64,000 nucleotides of DNA. It comes from Rhodobium gokarnense (lineage in GTDB: Bacteria > Pseudomonadota > Alphaproteobacteria > Rhizobiales > Rhodobiaceae). Shown one piece after another: positions 39,584 through 47,800 of the stretch (positions are counted from its first letter, which is position 1; every line of letters starts with the position of its first letter). The notes beneath the pieces were generated by a model. The model did not search any database, was not told where the DNA came from, and saw only the letters and a program-made list of their open reading frames with translations. A program made the translations under genes and the position numbers. The DNA is taken from the NCBI RefSeq assembly GCF_025961475.1, contig NZ_JAOQNS010000014.1, forward strand, positions 1 to 64,000, written 5' to 3'.

Positions 39584-40122
39584 TCCTCGGCGGCGCGAAA
39601 TGCGTCTGGGAGGATCTGGACAACGCGCGGCGCTTCGGAACGTTCGACGCGACGTTTGCCATCAACGATATGCTCGCCCATTACCCGGGCGAGATCGACG
39701 TCTTCGTTTCGCTGCACCCGGAAAAGGCGGCGGAATGGCTGAAGCAGCGCGACGCGAAGGGCTTTCCGAGGCCGAAAAAGCGAATTGCGCACGAGAACAA
39801 CACGCAGCAGGGCCGGCCGAACGCCTTCCGTATTGACGAGACGCTGGAATACCGATGGCCGGGAATGTCCGGGTCCGGGTCGTCCGGGCTCTTCGCCGTC
39901 AAGGTGGCGATCGGGGAAGGCTTCGACCGGATCGTTCTGTGCGGCGTCCCGATGACCCCTGAGCCGCATTTCTTCGACGGCAAGCCATGGAGCGAGTGCA
40001 GCAGCTTCACCAAGGCGTGGACCGAAGCGCTGCGGTTCTATGCGGACAAGACCCGCTCCATGAGCGGATGGACACGAGATCTACTCGGCGAACCAACGAA
40101 GGATTGGCTCGCGCGCCCGTAA
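39580..40122 (+). CDS. Rossmann-like protein of DUF115/MptE-like pattern
   Basis: A 180-residue protein starting at GTG 39580, coupled to the preceding stop; ATG 39565 is the alternative. ILGGAKCVWEDLDNA, FAINDMLAHYPGEIDVFVSL and GSGSSGLFAVKVAIGEGFDR resemble DUF115-type proteins that occur with surface-glycan genes. It ends the modification cassette before the tail-tube gene. Confidence 0.55.
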   Translation: MILGGAKCVWEDLDNARRFGTFDATFAINDMLAHYPGEIDVFVSLHPEKAAEWLKQRDAKGFPRPKKRIAHENNTQQGRPNAFRIDETLEYRWPGMSGSGSSGLFAVKVAIGEGFDRIVLCGVPMTPEPHFFDGKPWSECSSFTKAWTEALRFYADKTRSMSGWTRDLLGEPTKDWLARP

Positions 40123-40191
40123 CACGGCCTTGGGCAAGCCGCATCGCCAACGTCGGACGACGTCGGCCTTCCCAATCGATGGAGCCCACAA

Positions 40192-41133
40192 ATGGCCTTT
40201 GCAGATTCCAGTGGTACCAGGCTGGCGTTCGTTGCCGAGAGCACGGATGGAACCACTCCCGCATCGCCGAGCTTTCAGAATCTCCGCTTCACCGGCGAGT
40301 CCCTGAACTACAACAAGGAAACCGTCAGCTCGGAGGAAATCCGCGCCGACCGGAACGTCTCCGACAGCATCGATGTCGGCTATGCCGTCGCTGGCGATAT
40401 CGAGGGCGAGCTGTCCTACGGCACGCTCGATCCGCTCCTGGAGGGACTTTTCCAGAGCACCTGGTCGTCGAATGTCCTGAAGAACGGCACGACGAAGAAG
40501 TTCTTCACCTTCGAAAAGACCTTCGAGCAGGGCGCGACCGACTCCTACATGCGCTTCACCGGCTGCCAGATCGGCGCGATGACGCTGAACATCAACGCCC
40601 GGGAGCGCGTCACCTACACCATGAGCGTCATGGGGCGGGGGCACACGTCCTCCGCCGCCGCGCTCTCCGGCGCCACCTACACCGCGGCGAACACCAACGC
40701 GATCTCCGCGGCGTCCAACGACGTTTCCGCGCTGACCCTGACCGGGATTTCGCCGGCGCCGACGGTGATGTCGCTGACCGTCAATATCGAGAACAACCTT
40801 CGCGAACAGACCGCCGTCGGCACCCAGGGCCTTGTCGGCATCGGGTCCGGCCGCTGCGTCGTCACCGGCTCGATCTCGATCTATTTCGAGAACCTTGCCG
40901 CCTATGACGCCTTCGTCAACCACACGGATGTCGGGATTTCCTGGACGGTCGGCTCGGTGACGAACGAGAAGTACACCATCAACATCCCGAAGGCGAAGTT
41001 TACGACCGGCACCGTGCCGACCCCGGGCAACGACCAGGACATCATGCTCGACTTCGAATGGCAGGGCCTCTATTCGACCGCGAGCTCGCCGCCCAACAAC
41101 GCGACCATCATCCTGACGCGGGCGGTCGCGTGA
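40192..41133 (+). CDS. Tail tube protein
   Basis: A 313-residue beta-rich protein behind GGAGCCC. The start AFADSSGTRLAFVAESTDGT and the segment SLNYNKETVSSEEIRADRNV are typical of siphovirus tail tube proteins. The C-terminal 90 residues resemble an added Ig-like domain. It polymerises around the tape measure. Confidence 0.85.
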   Translation: MAFADSSGTRLAFVAESTDGTTPASPSFQNLRFTGESLNYNKETVSSEEIRADRNVSDSIDVGYAVAGDIEGELSYGTLDPLLEGLFQSTWSSNVLKNGTTKKFFTFEKTFEQGATDSYMRFTGCQIGAMTLNINARERVTYTMSVMGRGHTSSAAALSGATYTAANTNAISAASNDVSALTLTGISPAPTVMSLTVNIENNLREQTAVGTQGLVGIGSGRCVVTGSISIYFENLAAYDAFVNHTDVGISWTVGSVTNEKYTINIPKAKFTTGTVPTPGNDQDIMLDFEWQGLYSTASSPPNNATIILTRAVA

Positions 41134-41369
41134 TGCGTGTCGAGATCATCCAGGCCTTCGACGGCTACGACACCGGCTGGAAGGTCCATCATCCGGCCGG
41201 CGAAAAGCTCACCGTCGCGCGCCACCTCGGCGATCTATGGATCGGCAAGGGGCTCGCCGTCGAGGTCGGACGGAAGGGCGCGGCGGCGGATGTGCCGCCG
41301 GCGCCTGAAGTCGATGAGGTGCCGCCGTTCGAGGTCGATACGGGCGGGGCTGAGGAAGAGGGAATCTAG
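41133..41369 (+). CDS. Small tail-region protein, 78 residues
   Basis: TGATG overlap with the tail-tube stop. The conserved-looking first half (MRVEIIQAFDGYDTGWKVHH) is followed by a Pro/Glu-rich tail. It is probably a tail accessory protein. It is convergent with the RHH regulator gene. Confidence 0.6.
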   Translation: MRVEIIQAFDGYDTGWKVHHPAGEKLTVARHLGDLWIGKGLAVEVGRKGAAADVPPAPEVDEVPPFEVDTGGAEEEGI

Positions 41370-41572
41370 TCGTTCAGGTAGCCGCGCTCTTCCAGCCAAT
41401 CGCGAAGAATGCGGCGGATGGCTTCGGGGCGAGATGGGTTGCCCGGGTTCACCGCCTCGTCCGAAATGAACGCATCGAGAGGCACAAGCAAATCGTCGTG
41501 GAGCCGGACCCCGAGCATCTGCCCTTTCCCGGTTGGTTTCGGTCCGCGCTTCTTTGGCTTTTGTGTTATCAC
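41366..41572 (-). CDS. Ribbon-helix-helix repressor (Arc/Mnt/CopG type)
   Basis: A 68-residue protein taken from GTG 41572; a TTG at 41587 gives 73 residues. A basic N-terminal arm (KPKKRGPKPTGKGQ) is followed by strand MLGVRL, helix HDDLLVPLDAFI and helix SRPEAIRRILRDWLEE, the RHH fold. It is on the minus strand and divergent from KilA-N and BRO antirepressor genes. Two TGTG-N4-CACA sites overlap its start, fitting autoregulation. Confidence 0.75.
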   Translation of the reverse strand: MITQKPKKRGPKPTGKGQMLGVRLHDDLLVPLDAFISDEAVNPGNPSRPEAIRRILRDWLEERGYLND

Positions 41573-41573
41573 A
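41562..41573. promoter_or_regulatory. Operator TGTG-TTAT-CACA, site 1
   Basis: A perfect short palindrome at the start of the RHH gene. The core GTGTTATCACA is repeated 34 bases further on. Probably bound by the RHH protein. Confidence 0.6.
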
Positions 41574-41595
41574 GTTATTGACCCCAATCTGAAAC

Positions 41596-41607
41596 CGTGT
41601 TATCACA
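41596..41607. promoter_or_regulatory. Operator (C/T)GTG-TTAT-CACA, site 2
   Basis: CGTG-TTAT-CACA, one base different from site 1 and in the same orientation, between the RHH gene and the antirepressor operon. Confidence 0.58.
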
Positions 41608-41676
41608 AAAACAGGCCGATAGGAAGCACCACCTTCCTACCGGCCCTAACCGAAAGCAACCTGACAGGAGGCTGCA

Positions 41677-41847
41677 ATGGCTGCCGGAGCGAATAGCACG
41701 GCGCAGGCCGGCAGGAAAAGGCCGGCGATCTGCAACAACATGCGCGTTCAGACCTGGACGACGAAGCGCGGCGGCAAGGCCGTGATGACCGCCCATGACG
41801 ACAACGTCATGCGCGTGACGTTCCGGAAGGGGAGGGCGGCGAAGTGA
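41677..41847 (+). CDS. Small basic protein, 56 residues
   Basis: ATG 41677 follows ACAGGAGG. The sequence (AGRKRPAICNNMRVQTWTTK, then MTAHDDNVMRVTFRKGRAAK) is basic. The stop overlaps the KilA-N GTG start, so it is first in the antirepressor operon. The function is unknown. Confidence 0.6.
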   Translation: MAAGANSTAQAGRKRPAICNNMRVQTWTTKRGGKAVMTAHDDNVMRVTFRKGRAAK

Positions 41848-42470
41848 ACGCGATCGTCATCCACCCGTTCCACGCCGCCCGGATCGAACAGCGCGTCGAG
41901 GACGGCTATCTGAACGCGACGGCCATGTGCAAGGCGGCCGGGAAGAAATTCAACGACTATGCGCGCCTCGATGCGACGTCGGGGTTCATGTCGGCGCTGT
42001 CGGCCGAAGCGGGGATTCCCGTTTCGAAGTTGATTCAATCGGTTAAGGGCGGTTCCGGCCCACAGGGCACGTGGGTCCATCCGAAGGTCGCCATCCACCT
42101 CGCACAATGGCTGTCGCCGGAATTCGCGGTGTGGTGCACGAACGTCCTGTTCGACTGGATGGGCGGCAAGACCGTTCCCGTGAAGTCGTTCAACCGCCGC
42201 CCGCCGACCAGGCGGGAGCCGGCGATGACGGCCCCGGCGCAACAAGGGCGCCCGAAGATCAGCCCGAGGGAGTTTGCGGAGCAGATCCCGCCCGAGGCCC
42301 TTTTGACGACGGCCGCCGCCCACATGCGGGAGTTCCTGGAAGGCAACGGGTCGCTCCGCTTCGTCCAGATCGCCCGCGCCTGTGTGGCGCGGCACATGAA
42401 GGACAACGACCCGTTCTTCTATCCGGAGCTCTTGAACGACGTTCCGCGGCGCGTCGACCGGATCAACTAG
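41844..42470 (+). CDS. KilA-N domain protein, putative antirepressor
   Basis: A 208-residue protein with GTG start. The KilA-N domain spans residues about 10-110: GYLNATAMCKAAGKKFNDYA, then GTWVHPKVAIHLAQWLSPEF. The C-terminal half is helical. KilA-N proteins act as phage antirepressors or DNA-binding regulators. It is in one operon with a BRO-type gene and divergent from the RHH repressor. Confidence 0.88.
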   Translation: MNAIVIHPFHAARIEQRVEDGYLNATAMCKAAGKKFNDYARLDATSGFMSALSAEAGIPVSKLIQSVKGGSGPQGTWVHPKVAIHLAQWLSPEFAVWCTNVLFDWMGGKTVPVKSFNRRPPTRREPAMTAPAQQGRPKISPREFAEQIPPEALLTTAAAHMREFLEGNGSLRFVQIARACVARHMKDNDPFFYPELLNDVPRRVDRIN

Positions 42471-42627
42471 GCCCGGCGCGGACATCTGACGACGCCCACT
42501 GACAATTCAAACACCCCCGCGACCAAGGGGATGGCGCGATACCGAGAGCTTCTGTGGCCCCGGTGTCGCATTGCGACCCACTACGCGCCGGTGGCTTGGT
42601 CGGCCGGGCGCCACAGGAGACCCTGAC

Positions 42628-43434
42628 ATGAACACGCAAACCACGATGGAGATCAACGGCGTGACCCCGTTCCAGTTCGAGGGACGGAACGTGCGCATCG
42701 TCGAGCAGGATGGGGAGTTCTGGTTCGTCGCCGGCGACGTGGCGGCGGAACTGGCCTACAGTTCGGCGCCGCAAATGACTCGTCTGCTCGATGCTGACGA
42801 AAAGGGTGTGCACCCGGTGCACACCCCTGGCGGCGAGCAGGATGTCTCGATCGTATCCGAGGCCGGTGTCTATCGGGCGATTATTCTTCGGCGAGCAACG
42901 AAAAAAGTCGACGAGCGCATTCGAAAGCGGATATCCCGCTTCCAGCGCTGGGTTTTCCACGACGTGCTGCCGTCGATCCGGCGCACCGGCAGCTACCGCG
43001 CACCCGAAGTCGACGCCATGGAGGCGCTCGGCAATCCGAACAATCTGCGCTCGCTGCTGCTGACCTACACCGAAAAGGTGCTGGAACTGGAAGGAACCAT
43101 TGCCGAGCAGGCGCCGAAGGTCGACGCGCTGGAACGGCTCAGCAACGCCGACGGGTCGCTGTGCATCACCGATGCGGCCAAGACCCTGCAGGTGCGGCCG
43201 AAGGACCTGTTTGCCTTCCTGCGCTCGCACGGCTGGATCTACAGCCGGCCCGGCACCAGCGATATCGCCTACCAGTCGAAGCTGGCGCAAGGCCTGCTCG
43301 AGCACAAGACGACGACCGTCTACCGGTCGGACGGCAGCGAGAAGGTGACCACGCAAGTCCGCGTCACCGCGAAGGGGCTCGCCAGGCTGGCGCAGGAATT
43401 CCCGCCGGTCGCGATCGAGGCCGTTGCCGGATAA
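42628..43434 (+). CDS. BRO-N / KilAC-type antirepressor
   Basis: A 268-residue protein from ATG 42628. The N-terminal BRO-N domain (FQFEGRNVRIVEQDGEFWFV, then DVAAELAYS) carries the usual VWRVFHDVL-like element (RWVFHDVLPSIRRTGSY). The C-terminal domain (ITDAAKTLQVRPKDLFAFLR, then GWIYSRPG) is the KilAC/Ant type. Such proteins bind and inactivate phage repressors. The 157-base gap before it holds nothing recognisable. Confidence 0.9.
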   Translation: MNTQTTMEINGVTPFQFEGRNVRIVEQDGEFWFVAGDVAAELAYSSAPQMTRLLDADEKGVHPVHTPGGEQDVSIVSEAGVYRAIILRRATKKVDERIRKRISRFQRWVFHDVLPSIRRTGSYRAPEVDAMEALGNPNNLRSLLLTYTEKVLELEGTIAEQAPKVDALERLSNADGSLCITDAAKTLQVRPKDLFAFLRSHGWIYSRPGTSDIAYQSKLAQGLLEHKTTTVYRSDGSEKVTTQVRVTAKGLARLAQEFPPVAIEAVAG

Positions 43435-43462
43435 CGGCGCGGCACGATGTCCTGCAATCAAG

Positions 43463-43488
43463 AAGGCGCCCCGTTCGGGCGCCTTTTC
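43463..43488 (+). terminator. Rho-independent terminator after the antirepressor operon
   Basis: AAGGCGCCC / GGGCGCC hairpin followed by TTTTCT. It also lies at the end of the convergent lipoprotein gene, so it may work in both directions. Confidence 0.8.
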
Positions 43489-43495
43489 TATGGCG

Positions 43496-43972
43496 CTAGC
43501 TGGTCATGATGATCGATTTTTCGGCGCCGTCTTCGACCGTGATCTGCCGATAGATGCGGCCGCCCTGTTGGATGCCGCCGGCATACCACGTGACGTATGT
43601 CACCAGATAGTAGTTGCCCGCGGGAACCGAGGCGAATGTGAAGCGGCCTTCACCGTCTGCAACCGTTTCCTTGGTGTACTTTTCGTAGCGCTTGTCTATC
43701 GCTTCGGCAGAAAACCCGCCGAATGCGATCTGGGACTTTTCAACGATCTCTCTGGTGTAGCCGGTGTCCGGCATTAACAGAACCGTGCTACCGGCCGCGT
43801 AGACAACCACGCCGTCATTTCGGCGCATGAATGCTTGTCCAAAGACGGAGGCGTCGCCGGCACCGAGCGCAAATTCATGCGCAGAGGCATCGAACTGGGT
43901 TTCCATGCTTGCGGTTTGGCATCCGGCAAACCCAAGCGCGACCAAGAAAACAACACTGAAAAACGCACGCAT
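43496..43972 (-). CDS. Small lipoprotein, probable lysogenic-conversion gene
   Basis: A 158-residue protein starting MRAFFSVVFLVALGFAGCQT, behind GGGAGG. A signal peptide ends in the lipobox LGFAGC, so a lipidated exported protein is expected. The mature part is beta-rich (GRFTFASVPAGNYYLVTYVT), similar to carboxypeptidase regulatory-like folds. Its isolated minus-strand position among late genes, with its own terminator, marks it as an accessory (moron) gene that could be expressed in the lysogen. Confidence 0.75.
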   Translation of the reverse strand: MRAFFSVVFLVALGFAGCQTASMETQFDASAHEFALGAGDASVFGQAFMRRNDGVVVYAAGSTVLLMPDTGYTREIVEKSQIAFGGFSAEAIDKRYEKYTKETVADGEGRFTFASVPAGNYYLVTYVTWYAGGIQQGGRIYRQITVEDGAEKSIIMTS

Positions 43973-44085
43973 TTCCCCACCTCCCTTTCGGAGGGCGGAC
44001 GATACCGCATGCAACTGAAAATGTGAATGACCCGACGCGCCTTGGCGCTGTGAGCCGACCCCTCCTCCCCTCGGCTCGCGTCATC

Positions 44086-44114
44086 GGGGCCGGCTGTGTC
44101 GGGCGGCCGGCCCC
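44086..44114 (+). promoter_or_regulatory. 9-bp hairpin in the leader of the tail-chaperone gene
   Basis: GGGGCCGGC pairs with GCCGGCCCC across an 11-base loop, preceded by a second hairpin GAGCCGA/TCGGCTC. It is placed 22 bases before the tail-chaperone start and may attenuate or stabilise late mRNA. Confidence 0.45.
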
Positions 44115-44136
44115 ACCAACCCGACGAGGTGAAATC

Positions 44137-44622
44137 ATGAAAATCGACGGCTACGTTCCCGTTGACCAGAAGATCGCCGGTGAAGACGGCGTGACGTTCG
44201 AATACGATCTCGGCTTCGGCATGATCCGGATCCGCTCCAAGAGCCTTTCCGGCCACGATAACCCGCAGTTCCGCATTGCGATGAAGGCCTATTCCGAACG
44301 CCAGGAGCGCCGCAAGAAGCTCGGCTCGGAGGCCGACAAGGACCTGGCGCGGCAACTCGCCGGCATCGTCTACGACACTGGCGTGTTGTCCTGGAGCACG
44401 ACCATCAAGTCCGATGGCGCCGTCATCGCGGCGACGCGCGAGAACTTCATCGACCTGATGACCGACCGCGCCTGCGAAAGGGCGTTCGACGTCTTCATCG
44501 GCGACGCGACGGACGAGCAGAACTTCCGGGCCGTGCCGCGGGAGGAAGACGCAAAAAACTCCGCAGCGCCCTCCGATGGCAAGTCGAGTGGGGCGAGCAC
44601 GCAGAGCGACTTGAGCGCGTAA
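44137..44622 (+). CDS. Tail assembly chaperone (gpG-like)
   Basis: A 161-residue protein starting MKIDGYVPVDQKIAGEDGVT behind GAGGTG. Position between tail-tube and tape-measure genes, size, and the frameshift heptamer near its 3' end mark it as the first tail assembly chaperone. In the zero frame it ends in a Ser/Ala-rich tail. Confidence 0.8.
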   Translation: MKIDGYVPVDQKIAGEDGVTFEYDLGFGMIRIRSKSLSGHDNPQFRIAMKAYSERQERRKKLGSEADKDLARQLAGIVYDTGVLSWSTTIKSDGAVIAATRENFIDLMTDRACERAFDVFIGDATDEQNFRAVPREEDAKNSAAPSDGKSSGASTQSDLSA

Positions 44623-44876
44623 AGCCCGATGCGCCGGCGCTGCAAAGGCGTCCCGAACTTCCGGGGCGCCTGGCCTTCTATCTAGAGGCATTCTGGGACC
44701 TTAATCGGTCGCGCCGGGTCGGCTTCGGCGCACCGGCCGGCATCCCGGTCAGTGAGGTCGCGGCCTATTGCGACCTCTGCGGATATCGCGATCCGTCCGC
44801 CCGCTACGACCTGCTGCGCATGATCCAGGACCTCGATACCGAATATCTCGACATCGTCAAAGAACTCGACAAGTGA
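44137..44876 (+). CDS. Tail assembly chaperone frameshift product (gpGT-like)
   Basis: Produced by -1 slippage at A-AAA-AAC (44553-44559). The first 141 residues are joined to 105 residues read from 44559 to 44876, including LAFYLEAFWDLNRSRRVGFG and ending IVKELDK. The downstream frame has no good start of its own. The total is about 246 residues. The fusion would bind the tape measure while the short form coats it, as in lambda. Confidence 0.8.
44553..44559 (+). promoter_or_regulatory. Programmed -1 frameshift site A-AAA-AAC
   Basis: A classic X-XXY-YYZ heptamer in the correct phase (GCA AAA AAC) near the end of the first chaperone frame. Slipping back one base gives a long open frame ending just before the tape-measure gene. 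Confidence 0.85.
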
Positions 44877-47800
44877 AAACCGAAGAAACGCTGATGGCCA
44901 CCCTTTCCGTCAAGATCGATCCAACCGGCGCACAAAGCGGCGGGCGCGTCGTCAGGCGTGTCATTATTGACATTGGCGGCGCTGCCGAAACGACAGAAAA
45001 GAAAGTCGATCGCTTGACGAGGTCGTCGGAAAGCAATTTCCGCAAGATGACCAGGTCGGTCAACCTCGCCGAAATGAGCATGCGCAGCTTAACCCGAGCG
45101 GCCGGCGCTCTTGGTGCGGCCGTCGGCACCGCAATGAGTGTTCGCAGTGTCGTCGGCTTCAAGGATGCTGTTGCGGAAGTTTCGACGCTGGTTGATACGA
45201 CCACCTTCAACATGGCCAAGTTGGAAAAGGGGGCGACCGCACAAGGGCGCGCATTCGGAGACCTAACCGGTCAGGCGCGCGCCTATTACCAGATCATCTC
45301 GGCGGGGGCTTCTTCCGCCGCCGAGGCGACCAGGACTTTGGACGCGGCCAACCGCCTTGCCGTCGGTGGCGTCACCAGCGTCGCGGTTGCCGCCGACGGC
45401 CTGACCAGCATCCTGAATGCCTATGGGTCGAAGGTCGAAAGCGCGACGGCGGTCTCGGACGCGCTCTTTGTGGCCATGCGGGCCGGCAAGACGACCATCG
45501 AAGAACTGTCGTCGACTCTCGGTCGCGTCGCGCCGCTTGCCGCCCAAACCGGCGTCGGGTTCGACGAACTCGTTGCGTCGATTGCGGCCCTGACGAAGGG
45601 CGGCATTTCGACGGCGGAGTCGGTGACCGGTGTTCGCGCGATCCTTGCCGCAGTGGCAAAACCGACGTCGGAGGCGTCGAAGCTCGCAAAACAGCTCGGG
45701 ATCGATTTCACCGCGGCCGGGCTTGCGTCGAAGGGGTTTGCCGGCTTCCTTGAAGATCTCGTGCAGAAGACCGGCGGCAACACCGCCGTTCTCGCGCAAT
45801 TGTTCGGCGGCGTCGAAGCCCTCGTGCCCGCAATGGCTTTAGCCGGACAGGCCGGCGAGGATTTTTCCGACGTCCTCGGCCAGATGGAGAACAAAGCCGG
45901 GCAGACGGAAATCGCCTTCAACAAAATGGCCAACAGCCCGGGTTTCCAGGCGGGGCGGGTATGGTCCGCGCTGCAGGCCGAAGTGCTTGGCGTCGGCGGC
46001 ACCATGACCGGCACGCTCGTTCCCGCGATCAAGGCCGTCGCCGACAATATGGGGCTCATCGTCAACGCGGTCGTGATCTTCACCGCCGGTCACCTTGCCG
46101 CAGCGCTGGCGACGGTGATCGCCCGGTTCGCCACCATGACTGCGACGATGGGGGCGGCGGCCGTCGCCGCGCGCACCCTCTCGGCGGCGATGGCCTTCGT
46201 CGGTGGACCGATCGGCATCGCTGTGACGGCGTTGGCAGGCGGGTATCTGTTGCTTCGCGACAATGTCAGTGCGGCGGCCCAGGCCACGGCCGATGCGGAG
46301 TTCGCCTATCGCCAGAATGAGGGCGCGCTGAACAATGCCAAAGCCGCATCCGAGGGCTATACCATGGCCCTCCGCAACCAGATTGCCATGCAGGTGGAGG
46401 CCGCGAAGTCGGCCATGATCCTGGCCAATGCGGAATTCGAAGCAGCGAATGCGCGTCGTGTCGGGTTTCTGCGCCTGACCGGTCTGAACTCGGATATTCT
46501 CCAGCATTTTGAGGACCAGGCCGCATCAGAGGCAGATGCTCTCACCAAGGCCTATGTGAACCTTGGGAAACAGTTGCAGACGGTCGATGGCAATCTAAAA
46601 AAAGTTGCAACGTCCACGGGCGGGGCGTCTGTGAGCATCGGCGACCTTGACGAGAAGACCAAGAACGCCGCCAAGGCGGCCAAGGAGGCCGCCCGCGAGT
46701 TCGAACGCTTCAAGGACACCGCCGACGGTCTGGTTGAAAAGTTCTTCCCGAAGGAAGCAGCCGAAGCCCGCATCAAGGAACTCATGTCGCTGCTCGACAA
46801 GTACGGCGACAAGCTGACCGAGATCCAGCGCAAGGCGGTCGACAAGGAAATCGACGCCCTGCGCAAGGTCGGCGACCAGGCCGACGAGACGGCGAAGCAG
46901 ATCGAGCAGACGCTCGGCGATGCGCTCGGCGACCTGTTCACCAAGCCGGCGGCGGACGCAAAGGATTTCTTCCGCAATTTGGCTCGCAGCTTTGCCCAGA
47001 TCGGATCGCAGAACATCAAGAACCTGTTTTCCGGCACACCAACGGCCGCAAATGACAATGTAACGTCGTCGGGCGGGCTTTTTTCTGGGCTGTTCAAGAC
47101 GATTTCGAGTGCGACACAGACCGGCGCAGAAGCGGGCACGGCAAAGGGTTCTGTTACAGGGCTTTCAGCCATCTTCGGCAAAGGCGGCGGCATTCTTTCC
47201 GGCGGAACCGCAAGTGCTGTCTTGGGGGGCGCCGGCATCGGCTACCAGACCGGCGGCGGCACCGCTGGAACGGTCATGGGCGGTATCGGTGGCGCGCTCA
47301 GCGGCCTTGCCGCAACCGGCGGCAATCCTCTCGGCGCCCTTGCGGGCGGCCTCGCCGGCGTTGTCGGCTCTCTTTTCGGCGGCAGCAACAACAAGCAGCG
47401 CCAGCAGGCCAAAGCACAGTTTGATGCGCAACGCGAGAACATCATTTCCCTCATAGATGTTGGCCGTGGCCGCGGCGTCGGCACGGCGACACAGCAGGTT
47501 CGCGAGTACAAGTCGCAGACGGACCCGGCGATCGAACTGGCAAAAAAGGCCGGTAACGACGCGATGGTCCGACAACTCCGCAAGGCCACGGCCGCGTTCA
47601 CGCAGCGCGTTCGAAAGGAATTTCTCGGCGGGTTTGAGAGCACCATCGATGCTCTGCGTTCCGGCCTTGGGGACAACTCCCCATTTGTCGTCGCCAGGAA
47701 GAACATGCTGGACCTTCGCGACAGCCTGCAGGGCGTGATTTCAGATGCGAAAGAGTTCAAGCGCGCTGGCGAGACACAATCCGATGTCGCCAAGCGCACC

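Noticed and set aside
40150-40163. ACGTCG-GA-CGACGT palindrome before the tail-tube gene
   Set aside because: The 2-base loop is too tight for an RNA hairpin and the element is not repeated elsewhere in the leaders.
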